Shown here one piece after another: positions 9,077 to 17,704 of a stretch of DNA of 47,080 nucleotides (its first letter is position 1; every line of letters begins with the position of its first letter). This DNA comes from Bacillota bacterium (GTDB lineage Bacteria; Bacillota; Clostridia; Lachnospirales; Lachnospiraceae): the NCBI GenBank assembly GCA_023415475.1, contig JAEZKL010000088.1:1-47080 (forward strand). Reading direction: 5' to 3'. The notes beneath the pieces were generated by a model, which saw only the letters and a program-made list of their open reading frames with translations, did not search any database and was not told the origin of the DNA. The position numbers and the translations under genes were made by a program.

Positions 9077-9958
9077 CTATTTGTTTACATTTAATTTATT
9101 GGAAAGATATTTCGTCAGCATATTAATTCCGAATACAATCACCAATAATACCAGGGCAATTCCAAAGGCTGCATCATACTGCGCTTTCTCCATACTAAGG
9201 AAAAGCTGTATCGTTAATGTACCACCGGGTTGGACCACCTTCTCAAATAAGCCTTCACCGTACTGTCCAAGCTTGGGCAGTAGATAGCCGCTTCCGGCAG
9301 TGAATAAAAGAGCTGCTGATTCACCTACGATACGTCCGATCGATAAGATGATTCCGGTTATTATGCCAGGCATTGCGGATGGCAGGAGAATTGTTCGGAT
9401 CATATACCATTTTGTAGCACCAATACCCAATGCACCGCTGCGATAATTTACCGGTACCGTCTTTAATGCCTCCTGCGTATTTCTGGTGATTAACGGTAAT
9501 ACCATAAGTGACAGTGTCAATGCACCGGTTAGTATAGAGTAGCCTAGCTTTAATGTTATTCCAAAGAAAACATAACCGAAAAGTCCAAAGACAATGGAAG
9601 GGATACCTGCCAGTGTCTCTGTCGTAAACTCAATCAGGCTGACCAGTCTTCCGGGCTTCGCATATTCGTTCAAATAGATGGCAGCGCCGACACCAAAGGG
9701 AACTGCAATCAGCAAGGTTATCAGGATGATATACAGGGTATTTACGATGTTTCCTGCAATACCGAAGGTTCCCTTGATCGCACTTGGTACCGCAGTCAGA
9801 AATGACCAGCTGATAGAGGAAATCCCTCGATAAGTAACATAACCAACAATACCTGCTAATAATAAGATCGAAATCGAGGCACAGAAATAGATGATGGCAT
9901 GTACACAGGCATCCAATGGCTTTCTTCTCTTTTCATAAATGCTATTAGCTGTCCGCAT
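9077..9958 (-). CDS. pstA: Phosphate ABC transporter permease PstA
   Basis: The 293-residue membrane protein has about six transmembrane helices and the permease-type EAA loop around ALGIGATKWYMIRTILLPSAMPGI, which contacts the PstB ATPase. The ATG at 9958 has GGAGG upstream, and its first codons overlap the end of pstC by 14 bases, which suggests translational coupling. Together with PstC it forms the phosphate channel. Confidence 0.95.
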   Translation of the reverse strand: MRTANSIYEKRRKPLDACVHAIIYFCASISILLLAGIVGYVTYRGISSISWSFLTAVPSAIKGTFGIAGNIVNTLYIILITLLIAVPFGVGAAIYLNEYAKPGRLVSLIEFTTETLAGIPSIVFGLFGYVFFGITLKLGYSILTGALTLSLMVLPLITRNTQEALKTVPVNYRSGALGIGATKWYMIRTILLPSAMPGIITGIILSIGRIVGESAALLFTAGSGYLLPKLGQYGEGLFEKVVQPGGTLTIQLFLSMEKAQYDAAFGIALVLLVIVFGINMLTKYLSNKLNVNK

Positions 9959-10883
9959 TCTTTTTTCCTCCCTTCATCACTTTGTTCAGTACCAGATTGA
10001 TAATCATAATGAAGGTAAACAATACTAAGCCTATGGTAAATAGTACTCTCTTATGGGTATCTGCCGAATAGGACATCTCACTTACCACAGCCGTGGTTAA
10101 AAAGCGTACCGAATTAAAAGGTAATGGAATATTTGCTCCGTTACCTGCAACTAAGCTGATTGCCATGGCTTCACCGATGGCTCTGCCGACGCCTAGTACT
10201 ATAGCAGTAACAATGCCGGATTTTGCTGCAGGGATAAGCACTTTAAATATGGTCTGGATATGGGTTGCACCTAATGCCAGCGATGCCTGCTTATAATGCT
10301 TTGGCACAGCCCTTAGGGCAGCTTCACTAATATTGATTACCGTAGGCAGAATCATAATAGCCAATACCAACACAGCAGATATCAGATTAGAACCACCGGT
10401 AAACTGATGCGTCGGATCTCCTTTAAATATTGCTATTTCTAATTTATAGATAAATGGGTTGAGTATCAGAATTCCCAGCAGGCCATAAACTACAGAAGGA
10501 ATCCCCGCCAGTAGCTCCACGGCCGGCTTAACAATTCCGGCCAGACGCTTTGGCGCTGTCTCAGCCAGAAATACTGCTGTCATAACACCAATCGGAACAC
10601 CAATCAGAATAGCCAAAGAGGTCCCGATAATGGATGTAAGAATAACATATAAAATACCATAGCTGGGTTCGGCAGCCGTTGGCGCCCACTTTGTGCTAAA
10701 CAAAATATCAATCAGACCAACCTCAAAGATTGCGGGAGTTCCGCTGATAATCATATATAAGGAAATCGAAAATACGGCTAACACAGCAAAAAAGGCACAG
10801 ATTATAAATATCATGGCTGCAATTTTTTCGACTGTGTTTTTCGTATTATAGCTTCCTATGATCGAATAACTTTTCTCACTCAT
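9945..10883 (-). CDS. pstC: Phosphate ABC transporter permease PstC
   Basis: The 312-residue membrane protein has about six hydrophobic helices and the coupling loop ASLALGATHIQTIFKVLIPAAKSGI typical of PstC. The sequence GVPIGVMTAVFLAE and the segment PSVVYGLLG are also typical of this family. It is encoded 29 bases after pstS and overlaps pstA by 14 bases, in the same transcript. Confidence 0.95.
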   Translation of the reverse strand: MSEKSYSIIGSYNTKNTVEKIAAMIFIICAFFAVLAVFSISLYMIISGTPAIFEVGLIDILFSTKWAPTAAEPSYGILYVILTSIIGTSLAILIGVPIGVMTAVFLAETAPKRLAGIVKPAVELLAGIPSVVYGLLGILILNPFIYKLEIAIFKGDPTHQFTGGSNLISAVLVLAIMILPTVINISEAALRAVPKHYKQASLALGATHIQTIFKVLIPAAKSGIVTAIVLGVGRAIGEAMAISLVAGNGANIPLPFNSVRFLTTAVVSEMSYSADTHKRVLFTIGLVLFTFIMIINLVLNKVMKGGKKNADS

Positions 10884-10912
10884 ATATGCCCCTTCCAGAA
10901 CTAATTTCTTAA

Positions 10913-11800
10913 TTAATCAACCGTGATCAATCCGATACTCTTTATTAATTCTTTGCCCTCGTCAGATTTGAGATATTCAAATAATGCCTGCACCTCTTTG
11001 CTCTGAGTCGTTATCTCACCCTTGGTAGACATTACGAAGGGACGGCTTAACAGATAAGCTTGCGCTTTGATATTCTCTTCGGTCGGCTCCACACCGTCTA
11101 CATTTATAGCTACTACAGTATCATCTACAATGTCAAGGGATACATATCCGATCGCACCAGGAGTTGATGTAACCTTTGCCATAACACCGCCGGTACTGTT
11201 GATTTCATTTGAATACTTACATTGATCCTCAATACCTAACAGCTCTTCAAATGCTCCTCTGGTACCGGAACCGGCCTCTCTGCCGACTACAACAATTGGC
11301 TGGTTTAGTCCGCCAAATTCGCTCCAGTTATTAATCTGTCCGGTGTAGATCTGAATCAACTGATCCTTTGTAAGATTGGTTACTGTATTGTTTTTATCAA
11401 GAACTACGGCAATCCCGTCAATTGCCACAATATTTTCAACTGCTCCGGAGTTCTTCTCCGTATCCTTTAAATTTCTGGATGCATTACCGATGTTCACCGT
11501 ACCGGCCAACACTGCTTCTACTCCTGCAGAGGAACCGATGAACTCAGCAGATACTGTAACCTGAGGATATTTCTCCATAAACGCTTCCGCTACCACATTG
11601 GAAAGCTTCTCCATCGAGGTTGAGCCAGCCATGGTTATTGTTCCGCTTAAATCTGAGCTTGCCTCAGTGCCGTTATCCGCCTCATTACTTCCTGTATCCA
11701 TACCTGATTTATCTTCATTTTGTTTACCGCAAGCGCTTAATGCACCTACTATCAATATGCTAATCAGTAAAAAAGCTGCTATTCTTCTTAATCTAATCAT
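10913..11800 (-). CDS. pstS: Phosphate-binding lipoprotein
   Basis: The 295-residue protein begins with a basic and hydrophobic signal ending in the lipobox LSAC, with the lipid-carrying cysteine at residue 24. The mature protein has the PstS binding motifs TMAGSTSMEKL and GREAGSGTRGAFEEL, which line the phosphate pocket. The family captures phosphate outside the membrane and hands it to PstCA. It is the first gene of the pst-pho run and has AGGAGAG before the ATG. The three Pho-box repeats at 11885-11912 predict induction by PhoB during phosphate starvation. Confidence 0.95.
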   Translation of the reverse strand: MIRLRRIAAFLLISILIVGALSACGKQNEDKSGMDTGSNEADNGTEASSDLSGTITMAGSTSMEKLSNVVAEAFMEKYPQVTVSAEFIGSSAGVEAVLAGTVNIGNASRNLKDTEKNSGAVENIVAIDGIAVVLDKNNTVTNLTKDQLIQIYTGQINNWSEFGGLNQPIVVVGREAGSGTRGAFEELLGIEDQCKYSNEINSTGGVMAKVTSTPGAIGYVSLDIVDDTVVAINVDGVEPTEENIKAQAYLLSRPFVMSTKGEITTQSKEVQALFEYLKSDEGKELIKSIGLITVD

Positions 11801-11884
11801 TCTATTCTCTCCTTATTCTTTCTCTCTTCCTTCTGTTTACAATATAAAAATATCATGATACCGGATATTCAGATACCATGATTC

Positions 11885-11912
11885 TGTATAGTTTTTGTAA
11901 ATTCTATGTAAA
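11885..11912 (-). promoter_or_regulatory. Pho box: three direct repeats upstream of pstS
   Basis: On the minus strand there are TTTACA (11907-11912), TTTACA (11896-11901) and TATACA (11885-11890), an exact 11-bp period with five-base spacers. This fits the TT(A/T/C)A(C/T)A direct-repeat sites bound by PhoP/PhoB of Gram-positive bacteria. The array ends about 85 bases before the pstS start codon. Confidence 0.75.
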
Positions 11913-11948
11913 CCAGTCACATTTTTTTGAAAATAGCTCGCAGATATT

Positions 11949-11973
11949 GAAAAGTGCGCCCGCCGGGCTCACT
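11949..11973 (-). terminator. Terminator after tRNA-Arg
   Basis: On the minus strand a GC-rich hairpin, AGTG-GCCC pairing with GGGC-CACT with a mismatch in the stem, is followed by TTTTC. It lies downstream of tRNA-Arg and before the pstS promoter, and would keep tRNA transcription out of the phosphate operon. Confidence 0.5.
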
Positions 11974-11975
11974 AC

Positions 11976-12019
11976 GAGAAAAGAGGTTCTCACATATATA
12001 TGTGAAAACCTCTTTTCTC
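11976..12019. repeat. 44-bp near-perfect palindrome beside tRNA-Arg
   Basis: The left half, beginning GAGAAAAGAGGTT, and the right half, ending AACCTCTTTTCTC, are complementary over 22 bp with one mismatch and no spacer; the centre is CATATATATG. No T-run follows on either side, so it does not look like a simple intrinsic terminator. It stands four bases from the 3' end of tRNA-Arg. Confidence 0.7.
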
Positions 12020-12022
12020 ATA

Positions 12023-12094
12023 CACCCCCAGCAGGAATCGAACCTGCAACTAGCCCTTAGGAGGGGCTTGTTATATCCATTTAACTATGAGGGC
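12023..12094 (-). tRNA. tRNA-Arg (anticodon CCT)
   Basis: The reverse complement folds into a cloverleaf: acceptor GCCCTCA with TGGGGGT (first pair G-U, one more G-U), D stem GTTA/TAAC, anticodon stem AGCCC/GGGCT around loop CTCCTAA, and T stem GCAGG/CCTGC around TTCGATT. The discriminator is G and CCA is not encoded. Confidence 0.93.
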
Positions 12095-12157
12095 ACTTAT
12101 TCTATATTTCATCAGCATGCATTCCGTAAAATTATCCGTTACGCACGCAACGTATCT

Positions 12158-12186
12158 ATTCTACTATTTCCTGCACGCTAAGTCAA
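12158..12186 (-). promoter_or_regulatory. Promoter of tRNA-Arg
   Basis: On the minus strand TTGACT (12181-12186), a 17-bp spacer and TAGAAT (12158-12163) lie 16 bases past the stop of the upstream gene and about 60 bases before the tRNA. Confidence 0.65.
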
Positions 12187-12202
12187 TAATCTAACAGAAA
12201 AA

Positions 12203-13096
12203 TTACTCCTTCGTCTGCTCAGAAAAACCGATACTACCCTGCATCCAGATGTTTCCTTTGAATCTACGTCCAACCATTGGCTCTCCGAGTAGGTCCTGTT
12301 TGTTAATACATAATCGGAAGGTAATATCATTGCATACTAATTGCAGATCATATACTTCCTCTTTCGTATATTCATTAACCATTTCACTGCATTCGATGAT
12401 GGTTGCTATTATGCTGTAATTATCTGATTCGGAACCAAAAGGAATGAAAGAGGTATCAACGATGGAATAGACATCTTCCTTCTTTGCTCTTCTTGAAATC
12501 ATAGCATAGGTGTCAATATCATCAATAGTCAGGCTGTCAATCGCATCCTGATTTCCTTTCTTTGCTTCGGCAATCAGATTGTTTCTGTGCTTAGTCTCAG
12601 CCGTTATATTACGAACCTGTACCTCATCCATCTCAATCGGAAGCAGAATTCTTCCTTCCAAAGATAAGGCTGCAAGAGTAATCGGAAATGAAGTACTCAT
12701 TGGCATATTCTGATTTTTCTTCTCCAGATATTCAACCACATTCTGTAAATAGAATATCAGGGATACACCAATACGGAAATCGTCGCACATTCCTGTATAT
12801 GCATCAGAATCTACTCTCTTATTAATTCCGACCTCTTCCCGGGTACTGACGGACAATCCGTTCAGACTCGGAAAATAATGTTCCATATGAAATTTATTAT
12901 TCTCATCCAGCTCGCCTCGAATCGTTATACCTAAGCCGTCTCCATATTCCGTGGTAATCTCCGCCAAACCGGTATTATTACTTAACTGTACTGTACGCTG
13001 TTTCTTAGGCTTCTCTAAAGTATGACTTAATAATTGATCTAATTCTGTGCGGGTATTTATGTTACTAAAACCTATTGCTCTCAAATAGCTATGCAT
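12203..13096 (-). CDS. DUF3881 family protein
   Basis: The 297-residue protein starts MHSYLRAIGFSNI, which I recognise as the beginning of DUF3881 proteins found mainly in Lachnospiraceae. It has no signal peptide, no membrane helix and no catalytic motif that I can name; it is mixed alpha/beta with many acidic residues. A GGAAGTG sequence precedes the ATG. It precedes tRNA-Arg but the tRNA has its own promoter. Function is unknown. Confidence 0.75.
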   Translation of the reverse strand: MHSYLRAIGFSNINTRTELDQLLSHTLEKPKKQRTVQLSNNTGLAEITTEYGDGLGITIRGELDENNKFHMEHYFPSLNGLSVSTREEVGINKRVDSDAYTGMCDDFRIGVSLIFYLQNVVEYLEKKNQNMPMSTSFPITLAALSLEGRILLPIEMDEVQVRNITAETKHRNNLIAEAKKGNQDAIDSLTIDDIDTYAMISRRAKKEDVYSIVDTSFIPFGSESDNYSIIATIIECSEMVNEYTKEEVYDLQLVCNDITFRLCINKQDLLGEPMVGRRFKGNIWMQGSIGFSEQTKE

Positions 13097-13382
13097 TATA
13101 TCACTTCCATTCTATCCAATCCAAGTATGGGCTAAAGTTATTATATTCTACGTGTTTAGCCATATTTCATGTAATAATTATTTATATCATATTTTATACC
13201 GGTACGCAAGTAGCATATATTTAGCAACGAATCTAATCCGTATCTGATAATGATAGCCAAAAATATATGATTTATTCTATTTGATAACCGGATTCCTCCA
13301 CAATAAGGAATAGCTTTTGGTTGAAAATCCACATAAATCTGATGTTATCCACTTTTACAAAGGATCCCTTTACTATCTTATA

Positions 13383-14447
13383 TTATGTATCCAGCGTATC
13401 CGTAACAAATAGTGTTAATTCCTTTGTCAGATTTTTCTCAATCCAATTCTCCGGTTTCTTCCCTTCTTTATCCTCTACGATACGAATTACCGGCCGGGTA
13501 GGGCATTGTGGATTCTGTCTCAACACGATCCCTACCTCCCCTTCATTCGTTCGAACTAAGCTTCCGGTAGGATACGCTGCCACCGAATCTACAAATGCTT
13601 TTACTACACGAAAATCAAACAAGATACCTACCTTGCTCACAATATAATCAATTGCATCATGAACCTTCATCCTTGTAATATAATTGCCGTATACCCTGCT
13701 GTCAAATTCATCGCATACAGCAACAATTCTACTTCCTATTTTAATCCGATCCTCCTTTAAATGGAACGGATAGCCGCTTCCGTTTAATCTCTCATGATGA
13801 CTGATAATAATATCCTTCGCCATAGAGGATAGCCAATCCATCTTCTCAATAGCCGAATAGCCATAGATAATATGCTTCTTAATTTCCCGTTTTTCTTTCT
13901 CAGAGCAGGTATCCAAATTAAGATTATAATATTCAGGATTTATATAGGTAAATCCAATATCATGAAGTAAGCTACCGATGGCAATTTCACGAATCTTTGT
14001 CTTTGACAGCTTCATTTTAAATGCCAGAATAACAGATAACGCACATACATTTAGGGAATGAGCGTATGTAATGTCACTCTTATCCCGAATACTGGATAAA
14101 TTATATATTACCTCAGGCTCGTCCATAACATCATGAATAATCTCATCCGCAACTACCTTAATATCCTCCAGCTCGCCATGCTCATGATAGGAATATTTAA
14201 TCAGAAGGTCTCTCATCGCAACTTGACATTGTTCCTTTATCTGTAATTCAAGACTGCTTGTCAGATTCACACCTTGTGAAAGGTCATCTTCAATATAGAT
14301 ATACTCTATATACAGATCCCTAAGCCTCTTAATATATTCTTTTTTAATTATCGTACCAGCAGGTAATAATAACGAGTCACTGGCTGAATATATATCCTTT
14401 GCCAATAATTCGTCTCCCCTTACCGCGTCTAAAGAGATAATTCTCAT
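13383..14447 (-). CDS. HD-GYP domain protein (probable cyclic-di-GMP phosphodiesterase)
   Basis: The 354-residue protein has an N-terminal region (about 1-100) like the domain often found ahead of HD-GYP, then the HD motif SLLHDIGFTYI and the signature HHERLNGSGYPF followed by KIGSRIVAVCDEFDSR. HD-GYP proteins usually hydrolyse cyclic-di-GMP using a metal centre; activity here is inferred from the intact HD and GYP residues. There is no membrane helix. The ATG at 14447 follows AAGGA by seven bases; a TTG one codon before is less likely. It is transcribed away from adhE. Confidence 0.85.
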   Translation of the reverse strand: MRIISLDAVRGDELLAKDIYSASDSLLLPAGTIIKKEYIKRLRDLYIEYIYIEDDLSQGVNLTSSLELQIKEQCQVAMRDLLIKYSYHEHGELEDIKVVADEIIHDVMDEPEVIYNLSSIRDKSDITYAHSLNVCALSVILAFKMKLSKTKIREIAIGSLLHDIGFTYINPEYYNLNLDTCSEKEKREIKKHIIYGYSAIEKMDWLSSMAKDIIISHHERLNGSGYPFHLKEDRIKIGSRIVAVCDEFDSRVYGNYITRMKVHDAIDYIVSKVGILFDFRVVKAFVDSVAAYPTGSLVRTNEGEVGIVLRQNPQCPTRPVIRIVEDKEGKKPENWIEKNLTKELTLFVTDTLDT

Positions 14448-14530
14448 CAAAATTTCCTTTCAGCGAGCATTCTCACATCAATATATATTCCGGTTATATC
14501 GTAAATGTATCATCAATACCCGATACACTA

Positions 14531-14609
14531 ATCATTCATGCTACCATAGCAACGCGAATTTGAGCGGCAGCACAAATTTACCGATTGAAAAATCTGTGAT
14601 TTATCATTC
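14531..14609 (+). repeat. Interspersed hairpin repeat, copy 2
   Basis: The stretch matches the copy at 28884-28963 over nearly its full length, including ATTCATG at the left, GCGAATTTG and CACAAATTT in the middle, and the GATTGAAAAATC hairpin (14583-14609), whose right arm has two changes. It lies in the 463-base gap between the HD-GYP gene and adhE. Confidence 0.7.
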
Positions 14610-14808
14610 TATTTATATAGTCTAATATTCATTTACTTTTTTCAATCGTACGAAGGAACTACTTGATTATAACAGATAATAAGTACAAACGCACAAATAA
14701 ATTTCTTCGGAGTAAGATCAATTATGCATTATTTATTGTAGGTCCGAGTAAACTAACAACTGTTGTATAATTTTTATAAAATTTATAGAAAATCGACAAT
14801 ATTTTTGA

Positions 14809-14826
14809 TTGTTATTTTTTTAACAA
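14809..14826. promoter_or_regulatory. Rex operator 1 upstream of adhE
   Basis: TTGTTATTTTTTTAACAA agrees at 13 of 14 defined positions with the Rex consensus TTGTTAA-N4-TTAACAA. It ends five bases before the -35 box of the adhE promoter. Rex is a redox repressor that leaves DNA when NADH is high. Confidence 0.75.
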
Positions 14827-14831
14827 ATGTA

Positions 14832-14860
14832 TTTACAAAAGAATTGTTTCATGGTATATT
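14832..14860 (+). promoter_or_regulatory. Promoter of adhE
   Basis: TTTACA (14832-14837), a 17-bp spacer and TATATT (14855-14860) would start transcription near 14867, about 45 bases before the AdhE start codon. The two Rex-type sites flank it on both sides. Confidence 0.65.
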
Positions 14861-14875
14861 TTACTCATCATCAAT

Positions 14876-14893
14876 ATGTTAATTTTTTAACAA
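14876..14893. promoter_or_regulatory. Rex operator 2 upstream of adhE
   Basis: ATGTTAATTTTTTAACAA agrees with the Rex consensus at 13 of 14 defined positions. It lies just after the predicted transcription start and before the AAAGGAGG ribosome binding site, where a bound repressor would block elongation or promoter clearance. Confidence 0.75.
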
Positions 14894-14910
14894 TGTAAAG
14901 GAGGATTATT

Positions 14911-17532
14911 ATGTCTAAGGAATTACAGCAACCTACAGCAAAAGAACACGTTGATCAACTAGTGAAAAACGCGCTTACTGCATTAAATGATTTCTTATCC
15001 CTTGATCAGGAGACAGTTGATAATATAGTACATGAGATGGCTCTTGCCGGACTCGCAAAACAACAGGTACTCGCAAAAATGGCAGTTGAAGAGACCGGAA
15101 GAGGTATCTACGAAGACAAGATAACAAAGAATATTTTTGCAACAGAATATGTATGGCACTCCATCAAATATCAAAAGACAGTTGGTATTATTGAAGATAA
15201 TGAAGAAGAGGACTACATGATTGTGGCTGAGCCCGTAGGTATCGTAGCCGGTGTTACACCCGTAACCAATCCTACCTCTACTACCATGTTTAAGTGTATA
15301 ACCTGTATCAAGACCAGAAACCCGATCATCTTCGGTTTTCATCCGAGTGCACAGCAATGCTCAAGAGAAGCTGCTAAGACCTTATATGATGCGGCAATTA
15401 AGGCAGGTGCTCCGAAGAATTGTATCCAATGGATTGAATATCCTTCCATCGATGCTACCAGAGAGTTAATGAATCACCCGGATGTATCTATGATTTTAGC
15501 TACCGGCGGATCCGGGATGGTAAAGCAGGCATATTCCTGCGGTAAACCGGCACTTGGTGTTGGACCTGGTAATGTCCCTTGCTTTATTGAAAAATCCGCA
15601 AATTTAAAGCGTGCTGTTAATGATTTAATTTTATCCAAATCCTTTGATCAGGGTATGATTTGTGCATCTGAGCAGGCAGCCATCATCGAAGCTCCTGTAT
15701 ATAATGAAGTTGTAGATCTCATGAAAAAAGGAGGTTGTTACTTTGCTACCAAGGAAGAAATCAAACTCCTTGAACCCATCGTAATTAATAGCAAAACCGG
15801 AGCTGTTAATGCAGCCATCGTAGGTCAGTCCCCTGCCGCTATCGCAGCACTTGCAGGAATTACTATTCCTGCGGATACAAAGATTTTATGTACCGAACTA
15901 GACGGTGTAGGACCAGAATATCCATTATCCAAAGAGAAGTTATCTCCTGTTCTGGCAGTTATTAAAGCACAGACCCTGGAGAAAGGCTTCCAGCTCTGCG
16001 AGAAGATGATCGAACTTGGTGGTTTGGGCCATTCTTCCGTAGTTCACTCTAATGATGACAAGGTAATCAAGACTTTTTCAGCTAGAATGAGAACCGGCCG
16101 TATCCTTGTTAACTCACCCTCTACACATGGTGCTATCGGTGATTTATATAATACGAATATGCCTTCTCTTACCTTAGGCTGCGGTTCCTATGGCGGTAAC
16201 TCCACTACTCACAATGTATCCGCTGTCGATCTGGTTAATTATAAGCGTGTTGCTAAGAGGAGGAATAATATGCAATGGTTTAAGGTACCGAGTAAGATTT
16301 ATTTTGAGTCCGGTTCAACTGCATATTTAGCAAAGATGCCTAACATTACGAAGGCATTTATCGTTACCGATCCATCGATGACTCAATTAGGATATGTTAG
16401 CAAGGTATTATACCAATTAAGAAAGCGTACCGACTATGTACACTGCGAGATCTTCGATCAGGTTGAGCCGGATCCGAGCCTTGATACGATCCTTAAAGGC
16501 GTTGAAGAAATGAACAAATTTAAGCCCGATGTTATCATCGCTCTGGGTGGTGGTTCTGCAATTGACGCTGCAAAAGGAATGTGGTTATTCTATGAGGATC
16601 CCACCGCTGATTTCAAGAACATGTCCTTAAAGTTCCTTGATATCCGCAAGCGTACCTATAAGTTCCCTATCCTTGGTAAGAAGGCTCAATTTGTTGCAAT
16701 TCCTACCACCTCCGGTACAGGTTCCGAGGTTACTTCCTTCGCCGTTATCTCTGATAAGAAGGAAAACAAGAAATATCCTTTAGCAGATTACGAATTAACT
16801 CCTGATGTTGCTATCATAGATCCTGATTTTGTAATGAGTGTACCGAAGAAATCAACCGCTTGGACCGGTATGGACGTATTAACACATGCTATCGAAGCAT
16901 ATATCTCAGTTGTTGCTTCTGATTATACCGATGCCCTAGCGATTCATGCAATTGACTTAGTATTTAAATATTTGAAGGAGTCCTATGATAAGGGTGGCGA
17001 AAGCCCTGTTGCACGTGAGAAGATGCACAACGCCTCTACTATCGCAGGCATGGCCTTCACCAATGCGTTTCTCGGAATTAACCACTCCTTAGCTCACAAG
17101 CTTGGTGGTGAGTATCATATCCCTCATGGCTGTGCAAATGCTATCCTATTGCCTCATGTAATTCGTTACAACGGTGTAGAATGCCCGACTAAGGTTACTT
17201 CCTTCCCGAAATATGAAAGCTATATCGTAGGTGACAAGATTTTCGAGTTAATGAAGAAGTTAGGTAAGAGCCCGAAGAGCAATGCAGATGCAGTTGAGAT
17301 GTTAGCAAAGGATGTGGAAGAGCTGAATAAGCACTTAGGTATTCCTTCCACCTTACAGGAATATGGAATTGATGAGAAAGACTTCCTGACTAAGGTTCCT
17401 TTATTGGCAGATCTCGCATTTGGTGATCAATGTACTACAGCTAATCCCAGACTTCCATATGTGTCTGAATTAGAAGAACTATATCTTACCGCTTTCTATG
17501 GTAAGGGGAATATTCCAGAGAAAAATAAATAA
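14911..17532 (+). CDS. adhE: Bifunctional acetaldehyde-CoA / alcohol dehydrogenase
   Basis: The 873-residue AdhE converts acetyl-CoA to acetaldehyde and then ethanol, oxidising two NADH. The N-terminal aldehyde dehydrogenase half (about 1-440) holds the catalytic cysteine in MICASEQ (Cys251). The C-terminal iron-dependent alcohol dehydrogenase half (about 455-865) holds GGGSAIDAAKG for NAD binding and iron ligands in GMDVLTHAIEAY and NHSLAHKLGGEYHIPHG. Proteins of this type assemble into filaments called spirosomes. The start follows AAAGGAGG by six bases. The doubled Rex operators predict release of repression when NADH accumulates, as expected for the main ethanol gene of a fermenter. It is a single-gene transcript with a terminator at 17580. 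Confidence 0.97.
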   Translation: MSKELQQPTAKEHVDQLVKNALTALNDFLSLDQETVDNIVHEMALAGLAKQQVLAKMAVEETGRGIYEDKITKNIFATEYVWHSIKYQKTVGIIEDNEEEDYMIVAEPVGIVAGVTPVTNPTSTTMFKCITCIKTRNPIIFGFHPSAQQCSREAAKTLYDAAIKAGAPKNCIQWIEYPSIDATRELMNHPDVSMILATGGSGMVKQAYSCGKPALGVGPGNVPCFIEKSANLKRAVNDLILSKSFDQGMICASEQAAIIEAPVYNEVVDLMKKGGCYFATKEEIKLLEPIVINSKTGAVNAAIVGQSPAAIAALAGITIPADTKILCTELDGVGPEYPLSKEKLSPVLAVIKAQTLEKGFQLCEKMIELGGLGHSSVVHSNDDKVIKTFSARMRTGRILVNSPSTHGAIGDLYNTNMPSLTLGCGSYGGNSTTHNVSAVDLVNYKRVAKRRNNMQWFKVPSKIYFESGSTAYLAKMPNITKAFIVTDPSMTQLGYVSKVLYQLRKRTDYVHCEIFDQVEPDPSLDTILKGVEEMNKFKPDVIIALGGGSAIDAAKGMWLFYEDPTADFKNMSLKFLDIRKRTYKFPILGKKAQFVAIPTTSGTGSEVTSFAVISDKKENKKYPLADYELTPDVAIIDPDFVMSVPKKSTAWTGMDVLTHAIEAYISVVASDYTDALAIHAIDLVFKYLKESYDKGGESPVAREKMHNASTIAGMAFTNAFLGINHSLAHKLGGEYHIPHGCANAILLPHVIRYNGVECPTKVTSFPKYESYIVGDKIFELMKKLGKSPKSNADAVEMLAKDVEELNKHLGIPSTLQEYGIDEKDFLTKVPLLADLAFGDQCTTANPRLPYVSELEELYLTAFYGKGNIPEKNK

Positions 17533-17579
17533 TAAGTTATTAAGTGTAATAGGGGATGCATCCACTGTGGATGCAGAAA

Positions 17580-17616
17580 GGGAGCTCGGAGAAAAATACT
17601 CTGAGCTCCCTTTTAT
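17580..17616 (+). terminator. Terminator of adhE
   Basis: GGGAGCTC (17580-17587) pairs with GAGCTCCC (17603-17610), extended to 12 pairs with one G-U, loop AAAAATA, then TTTTATA. A second small hairpin, GCATCC-ACTGT-GGATGC, stands just before it at 17558-17574. Confidence 0.88.
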
Positions 17617-17640
17617 ATGCGCGTAAACAAATGTGAGCAA

Positions 17641-17665
17641 TGTGAACAAACACGGTTTGTTCACA
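17641..17665. repeat. Inverted repeat between convergent genes
   Basis: TGTGAACAAAC pairs perfectly with GTTTGTTCACA around ACG, an 11-bp stem. It lies between adhE and the convergent acetyltransferase gene. There is no T-run on either side, so a terminator role for the latter is only possible. Confidence 0.5.
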
Positions 17666-17704
17666 TTCTGCAAGCTTGCTTTCTATTGTATTCTTCTATC
17701 AATT

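Noticed and set aside
11954..12181. Plus-strand open frames across tRNA-Arg
   Set aside because: They run antisense through the tRNA and its palindrome and have no ribosome site; the cloverleaf explains the sequence.
14448..14910. A riboswitch in the adhE leader
   Set aside because: The leader after the predicted start is only about 45 bases and is taken up by a Rex operator; no known aptamer fits.
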